A DNA stretch of 64,000 nucleotides from Siphonodentalium dalli (GCA_032622095.1 CP136061.1:42103797-42167796), one strand, 5' to 3'. Shown: positions 11,040 to 24,379, counted from the stretch's first letter. A program made the numbers and translations. The notes: generated from the sequence alone by a model not told the origin.

Positions 11040-11420
11040 TCTATACTGGTAAAAAATCAGTCATAATAATCAGTCATACTAAAATCAGTCATACAAAATT
11101 GAAACATTGAGTTGGTGAGGAAAGTAACATTGTCAGGTCGATCTGATGTGTGTAAAAGGAGACGCAATATGACATTCCCGCCAGAAAAGACGTTTATAAC
11201 AAATCTGTAAATTGTCCTCAGTTTCAGAAAACAACAACATCAGGTCGGGTAGAAGTGTACTTGAAGAGAACAAGAGAGATACACGTCTCACTATAATATC
11301 TATATTACTTTGACAGCTGCCGATTCGCTTTGTCGGTAGTAGTCACAATGTCCGGACGTGTAGATCTGTATAAAATAAGACACAATAACATCCATGTAAT
11401 GTTGGTTGAAGCTGTTATCA
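11040..11420. repeat. Duplicated intronic segment, copy 1
   Basis: Shares 'ggaaagtaacattgtcagg', 'aaaaggagacgcaatatga', 'cagtttcagaaaac', 'acatcaggtc' and 'gagaacaagagagatac' in order with 13556-13960. Function unknown. Confidence 0.6.
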
Positions 11421-11764
11421 AGTGATTACCGTGCCTCACCATATTAAGGCCCGAAGCTATTCAGGAATATTGACTGAACATGCATGCACTTGACAGAGAG
11501 CAGAAAGATCTCAATATTCTTTGACAAATTGCTGCTGATATCCAGCGAAAGGACAAAACACAGTGTTCGGAGAGTAAGACACAGAAATCAAGGAAACTCA
11601 CAAGAAACAACCATTTCCATGATGGCCGAGAGATATGCCATAAAAATATTGATCATTTCAATTCAAACGATAAATAAATGTTTAATGGAAATATTTTGCT
11701 TTCAATACATCTACCAACTAACGAACGTATTGGCTGAACTTCAAATAATTGAGTATATGTCAAA

Positions 11765-11893
11765 ATAATGTTTACTTCTCAATTATAGATATTCCACTTT
11801 TAGAATAAAGATTATGTCCGGAAAAATATTTGAAGCTGTTACAGATATTCCACTTTGAGAATAAAGACCATGTCCGGAAAAATATTTGGAGCT
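11765..11893. repeat. Tandem duplication of about 60 bp
   Basis: Two units of 'atattccactt', 'agaataaaga' and 'tgtccggaaaaatattt'. Confidence 0.8.
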
Positions 11894-12026
11894 GACCAGA
11901 TGATATGTTTATGTTATTGTACAGGTAATTAAAAGTAACCAAATTAAACAGATTGTTTGATTAATATTATTTTATAAATGTCATGGTACATGAATGTAAT
12001 GTATTACTTAATATTACTTAAATTAA

Positions 12027-12260
12027 CCCTTTCATGATGGGAGCTGTGCTAGTGCAGCATTAAATATCCTGTGCCAGTACATTCTCTTATATGCGAGTCT
12101 CCCATGGGGAATGAACTGGCTTACAAGGTCAAGTTAAATATTGGTAGGCCAATTTATTTTCTTACTTATGCGAGGTTCGCTATGGGAGACTCGCATATAT
12201 AAGAGAATGCATTGGCACAGGATTTTTGCAAACTTTCAGGAAGTTCCAGTCATGGAAGGG
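12027..12260. mobile_element. TTAA MITE, family P2
   Basis: Left TTAA at 12023-12026 with CCCTTTCATGATGGGAGCTG; right end ccagtcatggaaggg followed by a mutated TTAA (gtac). Two CATTCTCTTATATATGCGAG-type palindromes inside. Confidence 0.8.
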
Positions 12261-12494
12261 TACATGCGTAAATGTTACCAGTTAGATTATGTTCTGCCCT
12301 TGAAATTTTTCTTATCCAGCATTGCTTCACAAATGCACGAAAGTCTATAGTATATAGGCTTCTATGATTATATTCTATGGTATTGGATTTTGACGCAGTT
12401 TAATTATTATTAACTATTTAATTATGTTATTGATGATGTTAAAATTAAAGTGTGCGTGATTAGTAATGTTTTATACATGTACTAGTATATACAT

Positions 12495-13120
12495 TCTTTA
12501 TGACCAACTCAAATAACCACAATATAACAGGCTGACCGACTCAAATGACCATGATATAGCAGGCTAACCCGACTCAAATGACCACGATATAGCAGGTTTA
12601 CCCCGACTCAAATGACCACGATATAGCAGGCTAACCCGACTCAAATGACCACGATATAGCAGGTTTACCCGATTCAAATGACCACGATATACATGTAGCA
12701 GGCTGACCTGACTCAAATGACCACGATATAGCAGGCTGACCGACTCAAATGACCACGATATAGCAGGTTTACTCGATTCAAATGACCACGATATACATGT
12801 AGCAGGCTGACCTGACTCAAATGACCACGATATAGCAGGCTGACCGACTCAAATGTCCACGATATAGCAGGCTAACCCGACTCAAATGACCACGATATAG
12901 CAGGTTTACCCAACTCAAATGACCACGATATAGTAGGCTAACCCGACTCAAATGACAACGATATAGCAGGTTTACCCGATTCAAATGACCACGATATACA
13001 TGTAGCAGGCTGACCTGACTCAATGACCACGATATAGCAGGCTGACTGACTCAAATGTCCACGATATAGCAGGCTAACCTGACTCAAATGACCACGATAT
13101 AGCAGGCTGACCGACTCAAT
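12495..13120. repeat. 34 bp satellite, about 18 units
   Basis: Core 'gactcaaatgaccacgata' followed by 'tagcaggctaacc' or 'tagcaggtttacc'; two subtypes alternate, with occasional 'tacatg' insertions. The minus-strand open frame across it (12817-13023) is a repeat artefact. Confidence 0.9.
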
Positions 13121-13555
13121 TTACTCACATTAAATGATAGAAATAAGCACTTGTGTACATCAACTTCTGCCATCTTCAGATACCAAAGCGTCCATTTGGA
13201 GAAAATATCAAGAAACTTGTAAACAAGAAGGCAATACATTCTTGTTGCTTGTTATGACATTCAAGCTATAACAGTGAAACTCTACGTGAAATTGTGATCT
13301 AAAGTCTACATGTACCTGGTATAACATTGGAACTCATACATTGTAAACATTAACTGACTAAATAATGTATGGTAAAGTTTATTATTGTAAGCAATAATTT
13401 TCGCATTCTTAAAGCGGTCATGTCAATGTTACATTGAGAGCATTTATCATTGACAGCATAATTTCACACAATATCAACATAATCTGAATAAGGCTGGTAC
13501 ACAATCATGGGATTGTACAATGTTTCATAAACCTAGCAACTCACAACATCCGTGC

Positions 13556-13960
13556 AGTTGGTGGGGAAAGTAACATTGTCAGGTCGAATTGATGTATATA
13601 AGAGGCGATGCAATAGAAAATTGCCTCCAGTAAAGAAGTTCATAACAGATCTTAGTTCTTAGTTCCAAAATATATTCAAGTAATTGGTGTTTCCAGTTTC
13701 AGTACTTTTACGTTTCTCAGTAGTAAACTCACAACATTGAGTTGGTGGGGAAAGTAACATTGTCAGGACAAATTGATATGTATAAAAGGAGACGCATTAT
13801 GAGATTCCCTCTAAGAAAGATGCCAATAACAGATGAATGGTGCTCTCAGTTTCAGAAAACATCTGCTTTGTCAGTGGTAAAATAACATCAGGTCATGTTA
13901 AAGTGTACAAGAAAAGAACCAGAGAGACACGCGTCTCGTATCCTATTATAATACATTAAC
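13556..13960. repeat. Duplicated intronic segment, copies 2 and 3
   Basis: The motif 'gttggtggggaaagtaacat' occurs at about 13556 and 13742, and the block continues collinear with 11100-11300 up to the start of the 112 bp satellite's isolated unit. Confidence 0.6.
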
Positions 13961-14060
13961 AGATGCTTTGTGGTGAGTTCTGGATCGACGGAAGAGATGT
14001 ATATAACACTGACATATATAGAACTTGTGAGGATACAGTGCTGCCATGTGTTCTAGAGTT
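13957..14060. repeat. Isolated unit of the 112 bp satellite
   Basis: One diverged unit (acagatgctttgtggtgagt onward) about 700 bp before the main array; it may mark where the array began. Confidence 0.7.
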
Positions 14061-14612
14061 GCGGATCTGCGGTCAAGGACGCCGAATGACGTCACCAAAG
14101 AGAGACTTCCGGACAACCCAAACCACCAACATTGATTGTAATAATCTTGTGCATGATCCTGTGTATTACATTGTTATTGCTTGCCATCGAGCGATATAAA
14201 TTGTGTGCTATTGAGCATTGTTTCCGTGCATTTTATATCCACAGTGTTGTAAGTTTACAACACATGGATTGAATGGTATCCCAGTGAACCCTACGGTGAG
14301 ACAGTGCTGCCGTGGATTGAATGGTATCCCAGGGAATCATATGGCGAGACAAATCTCAGGAAGTAAACAAAGCTGGTGATGCCTTGGCCTACAGAGCATA
14401 GAGACAGTGCTGTCATAACAAGTACATTGTTCCGTGCGCCCATCTCCAACAATTTTACAATAGACATTTGTATTACATATGGAATCAGAGGTGGGTTGTT
14501 TAGCATACGTTTACAAATGACTACTTATGTGGCTATGATTTTGTGAAATGGATATTTATGTGACTAATTTCTGTTACGTGGCTAGATGTGTGACTGTCAA
14601 TGGGACTAAGGA

Positions 14613-14745
14613 TACCCCCCCCCCCCCCCAATTGACTGAAAGATGTAGGAATAAAAGCTCGGACAAAATTATCCATGTTGCAAAAATGTTCTAAGTCGAC
14701 GAAGGGGAATAACTCCACAAAAAAAGTCAGGCAGATGTCATAATT
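14613..14745. repeat. C-run and molluscan-type repeat fragment
   Basis: A run of about 15 C at 14616-14629, then 'gaataaaagctcggacaaaa' and 'gggaataactccac', matching 1610-1990. Confidence 0.65.
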
Positions 14746-16145
14746 CGACTGACATCTTTCTGACGAGTGAGGATACAGTGCTGCCGTGGATTGTATACTA
14801 TAATACATCGACAGATGCTTTGTGGCGAGTTCTGGATCGACGGAAGAGATGTAAATTCGACTGACACCTTTCTGACGAGTGAGGATACAGTGCTGCCATT
14901 GATTGAATACTATAATACATTGACAGATGCTTTGTGGCGAGTTCTGGATTGACGGAAGAGATGTAAATTCGACTGACATCTTTCTGACGAGTGAGGATGA
15001 AGTGCTGCCGTGGATTGAATACTATAATACATCGACAGATGCTTTGTGGCGAGTTCTGGATCGACGGAAGAGATGTAAATTAAACTGAAAGCTATATGAA
15101 GAGTGAGGATACAGTGCAGCCGTGGATTGAATACTATAATACATCGACCGATGCTTTGTGGCGAGTTCTGGATCGACGGAAGAGATGTAAATTAAACTGA
15201 CAGCTATATGACGAGTGAGGATACAGTGCAGCCGTGGATTGAATACTATAATACATCGACAGATGCTTTGTGGCGAGTTCTGGATTGACGGAAGAGATGT
15301 AAATTCGACTGACATATATCTGACGAGTGAGGATGAAGTGCTGCCGTGGATTGAATACTATAATACATCGACAGATGCTTTGTGGCGAGTTCTGGATTGA
15401 CGGAAGAGATTTAAATTCGACTGACATCTTTCTGACGAGTGAGGATACAGTGCTGCCGTGGATTGAATACTATAATACATCGACAGATGCTTTGTGGCGA
15501 GTTCTGGATTGACGGAAGAGATGTAAATTCGACTGACATTTTCTGACGAGTGAGGATACAGTGCTGACGTGGATTGAATACTATAATACATCGACAGATG
15601 CTTTGTGGCGAGTTCTGGATTGACAGAAGAGATGTAAATTCGACTGACATATATCTGACAAGTGAGGATGAAGTGCTGTCGTGGATTGAATACTATAATA
15701 CATCAACAAGACGCTTTGTGGTGAGTTCTGGATTGACGGAAGAGATGTTGATTCGACTGACAGCTATATGACGAGTGAGGATACAGTGCAGTCGTGGATT
15801 GAATACTATAATACATCGACAGATGCTTTGTGGCGAGTTCTGGATCGACGGAAGAGATGTACATTCGACTGACATATATATGACGAGTGAGGATACAGTG
15901 CAGTCGTGGATTGAATACAATAGTACATCGACAGATGCTTTGTGGCGAGTTCTGGATCGACGGAAGAGATGTAAATTCGACTGACATATATATGACGAGT
16001 GAGGATACAGTGCAGTCGTGGATTGAATACTATAATACATCGACAGATGCTTTGTGGCGGGCTCTGGATTGACGGAAGAGATGTAAATGCGAATGAGATA
16101 TATCTGACGAGTGAGGATATAGTGCAGTCGTGGATTGAATACATA
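14745..16145. repeat. 112 bp satellite, about 12 units
   Basis: Core phrases 'gaggatacagtgctgccgt', 'atactataatacatcgacag' and 'ttctggattgacggaagaga'. The unit is not a multiple of three yet is almost stop-free in several frames on both strands, producing many overlapping spurious open frames between 14533 and 16221. Unit subtypes (cagctatatga, catatatctga, catctttctga) cluster locally. The array ends at a P3 MITE (TTAA at 16166). Confidence 0.92.
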
Positions 16146-16169
16146 CAAACTGTCCACTTGCACAATTAA

Positions 16170-16376
16170 CCCTTTGAGTGCCAAGTCCGATTTTTGTATC
16201 AACCCATATTTCCTTGATCATTTTTCAAATTTATTAATTATAATAATGTGATACATTGATGGAAAGAGCTCTAAGAGCGATTTCCATCAATGTATCACAT
16301 TATTATAATCAATAAATTTGAAAAATGATCAAGGAAATATGGGTTGATACAAAAATCGGACTTGGCACTCAAAAGG
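16170..16376. mobile_element. TTAA MITE, family P3, one long hairpin
   Basis: TTAA at 16166-16169 and 16377-16380. Nearly the whole 207 bp is one inverted repeat (CCCTTTGAGTGCCAAGTCCG and its complement) with a short loop at gagctctaagagc. Confidence 0.9.
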
Positions 16377-16559
16377 TTAAACATATTTGAATGCTGTGCT
16401 AAACTGACTAATTCTAATCAGGTTGAAATAGTTAATAAATAATTCTAATCATAACAACTTGATTTAATCTTGAACAAATGGATAAAAGAAGATGTAACCA
16501 GCTCTCACATGTCATGTCCGGACTAAATATTATTGACAGAATCAATAGCAATATCTTTA

Positions 16560-16705
16560 ATTTTATGGTGGCGACAGGAAGACGTCCTGATAGGTCATGT
16601 CACTTCCACATGACTTGTCTCATTTTTGTGTTGTCTTTATACTTTATGTATTATATATTGTGATGACTGGTCATGTAATAAAATATTCTGATTCTGACAA
16701 GAGAA
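16560..16705 (+). mobile_element. Truncated retroposon 3' end
   Basis: Ends in 'aataaaatattctgattctg', a polyadenylation-like signal plus a short (TTCTGA)n tail typical of 3' ends of non-LTR elements. Only about 140 bp can be assigned. Confidence 0.45.
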
Positions 16706-17134
16706 TTTATTCAGAAAATATGAAGAAGAAATGTTCCATTTAAAAGAAAATATGAAGAAATAAACAATCAATCAATCAATCAACAGAAAAATCTCTTAGA
16801 TGCATTTGTTCGAAGGACGGTATTCACGAAGAGATACTCAGTTATATATCAGCAGTTGGTTGAGTAACTTCAACTGGATGTCAACAACAGAATCAGGAAA
16901 ACCCACCAAAATAAACAGAAAAATCTGTTAAATATATTTGTTCGCAGGACGGTATTCATGAAGAGATAATCAGCTACATATCAGCAGGAGGGTGAGTAAC
17001 TTCAACTCGATGTCATACATATCAGGGTCGGCAGAAGGAGGCCCAATATTTTAACAGGAATTATATGAAGAGCATGAAATAAGAGATATAAGATAACAGG
17101 CACATTCAAAACTGCACAGATGGCAACCTGTTAA

Positions 17135-17495
17135 CCCTTTACCCAACAGAACGGCCCTGTGCCATAGGTCGCCTCGCATATATAAGAGAATGCATTGGCT
17201 TAACATATTAAAAATTATAAAATTGTTAAAGATTGTAAGAAAAAATGGTAAAAAGTGTTAAAAAAAGATTTTTTTTAGGCCAATGCATTCTCTTATATAT
17301 GCGAGGCGACCTATGGTCGACTCGCATATATAAGAGAATGCATTGGCACATGGCATAACTGTAACTATCACAATGTGGTCAAGGAGCCGGTTCCAATGAT
17401 ATCCATATTTGTATGGTTCTATTGAGACAGACCGAAGATAGTTTAGGCTGTTGAAGCTTTATTTGGCCGGTTTTGACGGTTTGTTGGGTAAAGGG
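17135..17495. mobile_element. TTAA MITE, family P1 (361 bp)
   Basis: TTAA at 17131-17134 and 17496-17499 with the 14 bp CCCTTTACCCAACA ends. Near-identical to 6602-6994 but lacking the left arm of the first hairpin (deletion after ggccctgtgcc). Confidence 0.9.
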
Positions 17496-17800
17496 TTAAT
17501 GTCCACATTTTAAAAGCATTCATTGGCCTAATCATCAACGTGGGGTCATTAAAAAAACATGGACTGTATTGGAATACAACAGACCTTTCAAAGTGCAGCC
17601 CAATGTTTTGAAAAGTATTCACACTGGACACATTCAAATTAATTCTACGATTCTTCCATGCGTCCGACAGTGAATTGGAACCGGCGCGATCGTCAATGGA
17701 CTATGATCCCACATATAAATTCAATCATGTTCTTAACCATTTCAACTCTTAAGTGGGATAGCAAATGATGAAAACCAGGCTTTCTTGATCAAACTATTAA

Positions 17801-18204
17801 CCCTTTGAGTGCCAGGTCCGATTTTTATGTCAACCCATATACCCTGTGCCAATGCATTCTCTTATAAATGCGAGTCGACCATAGGTCGCCTCGCATATAT
17901 AAGAGAATGCATTGGCCTAACAATTTTTCATCATTTGTTATTATTTTCAACAATTTTATACAATTTTAATAATTATTACTATGAATACTTGGTGATAGTT
18001 TTGAGTTATATCATGCCCCTAAGGTTTTATCCAGTTTGTTTTTAAATTCGCTATAGCATGCTTAAGCATACACGAAAAAAATCCAAAAAAAACCCCACAA
18101 AAATCTAAAAACAAAACAAAACAAAAAACATTTTTATTTATTTAGGGCCGATTTTACAGAGCGTAAATTAGGGCCGATAAGATCAGCCCTTGGCACTCAA
18201 AGGG
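17801..18204. mobile_element. TTAA MITE, P3 ends with P1/P2-type hairpin inside
   Basis: TTAA at 17797-17800 and 18205-18208. Ends CCCTTTGAGTGCCAGGTCCG and its counterpart near 18185-18204 are P3, but the interior at 17830-17915 holds the CATTCTCTTATATATGCGAG hairpin of the other families, then an A-rich spacer. Confidence 0.88.
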
Positions 18205-18289
18205 TTAAACAGAAGCAAAGACAAGCAACGATATGGTACAAACAAAAGAAAGAGATAACATGGGAGGTCCATCACAATATGGATGGAAG

Positions 18290-18405
18290 AGATGCTGCCT
18301 CTATAGATTTTACGAAGATCCAAATTTAAAAGTAAAATGCTGTGACAAAGTTTATACAAATGGTTCATCATTGACCACACATATACGGAGAACTCACTAC
18401 TGAAA
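18290..18405 (+). pseudogene. Possible BED-finger fragment
   Basis: Plus-strand FYEDPNLKVKCCDKVYTNG then SSLTTHIRRTHY and a stop resembles the second half of a BED finger (C..C, then H...H), as in hAT transposases. The cysteine spacing is wrong (CC adjacent), upstream frames are closed, and no element ends were found. Low confidence. Confidence 0.35.
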
Positions 18406-18419
18406 TGGTGAAATCGTAT

Positions 18420-19740
18420 GAACAGTAATGTTTGTTTGATATGCGAATTAGTTTAATTTTATTCTGATTAAAATCTACAACTTTCAACAGAACTTTTTGT
18501 ATATATAATTTTCTGCGATTTTAAGGTGTTTGATTATGTAAAACCAGCCCAGGAAAATTCTGTAGACTTGGCAAAACTGGTTGCTTCCAAGAACTTCTAT
18601 CTACATGATTCTTGATTGGTAATACATGAAGATGTTAAATGACATTGAATTAACTGACAATTTATCACAATCGGGTGTTACAATGCCGAGCATATTCTGA
18701 CTGACTTATTTGCGACATATTGGTCAACAGCCTGTTTACTTCATTGCAACCTAACAATTATTGTCAAGCCTGCTTGCAGGTAGCTCAAAGTCCTTGGACC
18801 TCACGGAAAAGGGCTAATATGGCTTGGGTAATATTGCTAACTAATTTCACCCATGGTTTCACCCTAGTAATTTGTCTTGATCCAATGGAAACCGAACTCC
18901 GAGTACATGTATATGAGTCATAAGATGTTCTAATAACATGGGGAAACATACATGGAAAATTTCTGTCACAATGATCCACTATAAATTATAATATGATATT
19001 TAAACATACATGGCTCATTCGAACCCTAAAATTTATGTATACGTAATTCGGGAAGAGGGGTCTCAAAACATACATAACTAACGTATTCCGGAGCAAATTC
19101 GTCTATCTAGCGCTAAAAACCATGTTTTGTAAGTTATATTTTTGCGTAAATCTTTATCGCGTACCGATAATTATAGAGATGCTGGGGAAGCTTATTTATG
19201 AATACACCCGGAGATCCTCGGCTGTTGTCGGTAATTGCATCATCAAAAATGGCAGGCTGTTTGTTTGCGACCCAAACAACACGATTTTGTTGAAATTTTC
19301 ATGACTTGAATGCGTCTTTTTGGGACATATATTGGTTGTAGAAAGGTAGTTTGGACTTTTATCTACCTATTTTGATACCTGGAAAATTTCAAAAGCGAAT
19401 ATTATTTTTTGTATTTTGGAGCGCAAACCGCCATGTGGCTTTAAATTGACTGGTTACACTATATTACAGGTCGGCATGTTTTGGTAAATTACATTCGAAT
19501 AAAGAAGCACAACCAATGGGGGGACAAAGGAATATAATCTGTGTGATTCCAGGACTGGATACATGACAGAGATCATTTCCACAAAGCTGGGATGAAGGTG
19601 TCAGATTATGGCCAGCAATTTGATGTATGTAATACACTACTGGAGGGAAAAACTGGAAAATTCCACCATCTCTATGTTGACAATTATTACATGAGTGTAA
19701 ACTTATGTGAGAAATATAATTTTTTAAATTATAATTAATT
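18420..19740. other. Intronic stretch; one shared phrase only
   Basis: The phrase 'catggctcattcgaaccct' near 19008 recurs near 3575, suggesting an unresolved dispersed element. Otherwise nothing recognisable. Confidence 0.4.
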
Positions 19741-19748
19741 TTTCCTTA

Positions 19749-20221
19749 GGCGACACCAATTTTTAAGTCTGGTTTACGAACACCGCGACAACTTTTTTTC
19801 CATTCCATGAAAATAAAAATATATATATCTATATATTATTTTTTTTATTTTTTTACTAGTGTTCTAGTATTAAGCTTGGGGAATAATAGTTCAACGTTAC
19901 TCAGCTAAAAGGTAGGGTTTTTAAATTATATTCGCCTATGCCTAGACAATTTGTGGCTTGGAACAGTATATCACTAATTTCCTATTAATACATGTCTCTA
20001 TTTGTATTTATTTTATGACAATAAATGTCTGTTTATTTTAAATTTGAATATTAAAAACACATTTTAAATTCATATTTTATATATAATTATTGTGAAATTC
20101 AGGTACAACTCCACAATTTAACCAATATACTGGGTAAGAGAATTTTTTGTTTTTTTTCGATCCTGCATTTACTTTTTTTAACCCCACATGTTCGTAAACC
20201 AGACTTAAAATTGGTGTCGCC
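19749..20221. mobile_element. 473 bp MITE with about 40 bp TIRs and TTA flanks
   Basis: Ends GGCGACACCAATTTTTAAGT and its complement (from about 20182) are near-perfect inverted repeats extending to TACGAACA. TTA flanks both sides (19746-19748, 20222-20224). A three-base TWA duplication suggests PIF/Harbinger, though the end sequence is not diagnostic. No coding capacity. Confidence 0.75.
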
Positions 20222-20719
20222 TTAAAGGAAAACCGAAACTGAACTATTTGGATTATATCTCCGGCCTTGTGTCAATCAGGAGGGTTAAAACTTATTGTTG
20301 TGCCACTTCCGCTTACATCCGTGCTTGGGTTAGTCATGCATGAATGCGTCCAGTATAATCCCACATTGTAGCCGATAACCAGTCTGTTTTATTTCCATCC
20401 TCAGGCTGTCAGGATGTGGTTAACTAAAGGGAGTATTTTTCTGAATTGCGAATTATCTACTCAATATTTATTTTCGATAACAAACTTGCACTTTATTTGT
20501 AGTCCTACATGATAGTTAATTATTATGTTTCTTACATCTGCACACAAACTTTTTTGTTTCACTATAAAAAATTTGTTTCCATGATTTTTGTTTTCCTCAC
20601 CAAAATGGCTCTCTCTAAATACAATTAGAAATAGATGGCCATCTTGACAATGACTAAAGAAGCACATAGCTTACTTGTGGCTCAACACTATATTGCATTA
20701 TTGTGCAACATATACGGAG

Positions 20720-22400
20720 TGATGACTCGGTACTCGACAATCAACTACAGGCCAGCTGGCCCTCGATCAATCAACACGCCAGCCGGTCCTGAATGATCAA
20801 TCAACAAGCCAGCCGGTACTCGATGATCAATCAACATGCCAGCCGGTACTGAATGATCAAACAACAGGCCAGCCGGCACTCAACGTTCAAAGAACAGGCA
20901 CTACATCCTATCGGAGATGATGGTTACAAAAAATTCCTCGACAAAACAACCAGCCAGTCAGAACGCTGAGACTAGCGAATACAATGACGATCGTATAGAG
21001 GGACCAGCCTAACGGCATCCTATCAGAGAATGCATAGAAGGACCAGTCTATCTGCATTCAATCGGAAAGGACGGATAGAAAAATACCCGATATAATAACC
21101 AGCCATTCAGAACTCAGAGACGTCAATCTGCATCCAATCGGAGATGATGGTTACAATGAATTCCTGACTAAACAACAAGCCAGTCAGAACTCAGAGAAGC
21201 TTGAATACGATGAAGACTGTGTAGTAGGACTAGCCAATCTGCATCCAATCGGAGATGATGGTTATAGCAAATTCCTGACCAAACAACAAGCCAGTCAGAA
21301 CTCGGAGACGCTTGAATACGATGAAGACTGTGTAGTAGGACTAGCCAATCTGCATCCAATCGGAGATGATGGTTATAGCAAATTCCTGACCAAACAACAA
21401 GCCAGTCAGAACTCGGAGACGCTTGAATACGATGAAGACTGTGTAGTAGGACTAGCCAATCTGCATCCAATCGGAGATGATGGTTATAGCAAATTCCTGA
21501 CCAAACAACAAGCCAGTCAGAACTCGGAGACGCTTGAATACGATGAAGACTGTGTAGTAGGACTAGCCAATCTGCATCCAATCGGAAACGATCGTTATAA
21601 CAAATTTCTTACCAAACAACCAGCCAGACAGAACTCGGGAGACGACAATCTGCATCAAATCGGTGACGACGGTTACAACAAACTCCCGATAAAACAACCA
21701 GCCAATTAGAACTCAGAGACGCGAATCTGCATCCAATCAGAGACGATGGTTACAACAAATTCCTGACCAAACAACCGCCAGCCAGAACTCTGAGACGCCA
21801 ATCTGCATCCAATCGGAGACGACGTTTATAACAAATTCCTGACCAGACAACCAGCCAGTCAGAACTCGGAGACGTCAATCTGCATCCCATCAGAGACGAC
21901 GTTTATAACAAATTCCTGACCAAACAACCAGCCAGTCAGAACTCGGAGAAACTTCAAGTCGATGACGACCATGTTGAGAGATGAGCCAAGCTGCATTCAA
22001 TCAGAGACCACAGTTACAACAAATTCCTGACCAAACAACCAGCCAGTCAGAACTCGGAGACGCTTGAATACGATGAAGACTGTGTAGTAGGATCAGCCAA
22101 TCTGCATCCAATCGGAGATGACGGTTAGCAAACAATTCCTGACCAAACAACCAGCCAGTCAGAACTCGGAGACGCCAATCTGCATCCAATCGGAGATGAA
22201 GGTTACAACAAATTCCTGACCAAACAACCAGCCAGTCAGAACATCGGAGACGATCACATACCATGACGACAGAGTAGAGGGACCAGTCTACTTGCATCCC
22301 ATCGGAGAATGCATAGAGGGACCAGACTACCTACATCCAATCAGAGATGATGGTTACAACCAAACTAGCAACCAAACAACCAGCCAGTCGGTATGGAGAA
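20720..22400. repeat. Complex satellite, 114 bp core with shorter variants
   Basis: Built on 'aacaaccagccagtcagaac', 'tcggagacg' and 'aatctgcatccaatcggaga'. Between 21168 and 21590 four near-identical 114 bp units keep one minus-strand frame open because 114 is a multiple of three. Flanking units are shorter (about 70 bp) and diverged. The repeat peptide (DADWLVLLHSLHRIQAS) has no recognisable domain. Confidence 0.88.
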
Positions 22401-22701
22401 CCTATGCATGCACCAGTCTATAACAATAACCGCAGCCCAGCTAATTTAGGAGCCGGGCTAATGGAGGAGCATACACAACACATGTCTTTCATACATGCCC
22501 TGGCCACATATTTTGTGGTCATTGTGTGTACATTACCATGGATTGGAGGAACAATAAAGGTACATGTACCTACACGTTCGAGATCGAAAACAAGACTGAT
22601 CATAGGAACACACTTGAATGTTACCTAACAGCGGGGGCTAACTAACAAAAGAAAATTGAGAACCAGCCGATGTTTCATAATGAAGAAATAACGAGTGTAA
22701 A

Positions 22702-22805
22702 CAAGCCTGCAAATAGTGTGTGTGTCATTTGCAGAATAAGGTCCTCAGAGGGTGAATTTACTGATGCTATCCCGCATGGCAGGCTAGCATCACCAAATTC
22801 ACCTC
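22702..22805. mobile_element. Half copy of CAAGCC foldback element
   Basis: Left end CAAGCCTGCAAATAG and one hairpin; truncated after the second arm near 22805. Confidence 0.75.
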
Positions 22806-23029
22806 AGACTAAAATCTACCACTCCTAGTAGTAGTAATGTGAACACTCATGAAATATGTTCCATTCCATATGGTGCACCACAAAATATTCGCAATGGAAA
22901 TTTATGTTCAAATTCACAGAACCCAGAAATAAAGTCATTTGTCGATATTATTGACAAGAAATCTCATGCTGAAGCTGGGACTTTAGCCTTTATGTGTGAG
23001 AATTCTTTACCTCTATCACCGATCTTATT

Positions 23030-24300
23030 TGGACAAATACAATATTTTTCTAAAATAAGTAAAATATATATCTCATATAAAGTATCTTGCCAACTAAACT
23101 ACATGTATATGGTCTAATCCTATTCTTATTTCTCATAGTAGAAGGGTTAAAAAAAACCTGCAGTTACTCTCAGATCCGGTTATTTTTCAAAAACGTTTTT
23201 TCAAAAATTATATTTTTAAAAGTATAATATATATTTCCTTAAAGAAAGCCTGAACACTGAACTATATGGATATATGTCCTGCTTTGCAAGCCACAGTAGG
23301 AAAGGGTTAACTTTTTGGTCGCCTCCGGATGCCCATTGACTTGCTCAGATTAGTCACGCATGAACTGTCCCTATATAAACCGCTGTACACGACGGGACAC
23401 TTTTAGTTTTATTCCTACTGCCGAGCCAACAAGATAAGTATAAGGGTGTATTTGAATTTGGAGTTTGACCTACAACTCAACAAATTCAATTTATCTATAC
23501 AATAATTCTTTCTGGTTGCCTCCGCGTTCGTTTTTATCATTATCGGTTTCGAATTCATGAACCGTTTCGCTTCAAACATACAATTGTTCCGTGTTTTCGA
23601 CAAACTGCCGATCACTTATTTGCGTCTCTAAATTCCAATTCGCCATAGCGCGACCATCGTTTCAATGATACGACGCACATAGATTGTTGTGAACAATACA
23701 TATATGGAATTCTTATAGACCCTATAAGGTATGGTCAGACTGTTAATGCCACGTGGTTCGCATTAATATTCGAAGTCTCCTAATTTCATGTTATTTTACT
23801 CGTGGTTTTTTCAACTCGCGGATTATATTCTTTCAATCATTCCCTCGCTACTGACGATGATATCTATCATAAGGTTACGTTTATTGTGCGAAATACATAT
23901 ATGGCCTTATTCTAGAACCGCCAAGGTAGGTTAGAATTGGTCCGACCGTAACTGCCACGTGATTCGCTATCCGAAGTCTCCTAATTTCGTGCGAATGTTA
24001 TTATACTATGGCGTTTCATCTTGGGGAATTTTCTTTCATTAATTCCCTCGCTACTCATCAGAACAACGTGCTTTCACATAATACTTTGTATTTTATGTTT
24101 CAATACTGTCACACATGTCTCTATGATCCAGTATTTCGGTATTTTTCAAAAACGGTATGAAAATTTTATGGTACATTTTTTTCAAAACGGTACGAAAATC
24201 CTAAGGTACAAATATCCAATGTGGAATTCCTTTCGATGAAGTAGTGCGTATATCTTTAGTATTACCTGGATCACCGTGCGGCATTTGTGCCAAATGACTA
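23030..24300. mobile_element. Unclassified element, copy 1
   Basis: Collinear in pieces with 34330-35020, and its left part with 26290-26390 and 35160-35275. Shared phrases include 'aaataagtaaaatatatatc', 'gaacactgaacta.atgg', 'ggttaactttttggtcgcc' and 'tagtcacgcatga'. A minus-strand peptide KTRNNCMFEAKR..SKPI.IKTN is kept in both 23415-23615 and 34574-34759, but I cannot tell whether it is coding. Internal duplication: 23700-23860 resembles 23905-24050 ('cgaagtctcctaatttc'). Confidence 0.5.
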
Positions 24301-24379
24301 CCATCAAACTGGTCAAAAATATGATTGTATGCAGCTGTAAGCTAACCGAATGTAAGCCCAGGCATAGTGAATATATTGG

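Noticed and set aside
12817-13023. Repeated YRGHLSRV peptide
   Set aside because: Artefact of the 34 bp satellite.
14533-16221. Many overlapping open frames on both strands
   Set aside because: They cross a 112 bp satellite, change frame each unit and have no domain; they reflect low stop density in the repeat.
21168-21581. 137-codon minus-strand frame
   Set aside because: Four copies of a 38-residue block produced by a 114 bp satellite; flanking units break the frame.
22347-22628. 93-codon plus-strand frame
   Set aside because: It begins inside satellite sequence and shows no recognisable motif; an opposing frame of similar length overlaps it.
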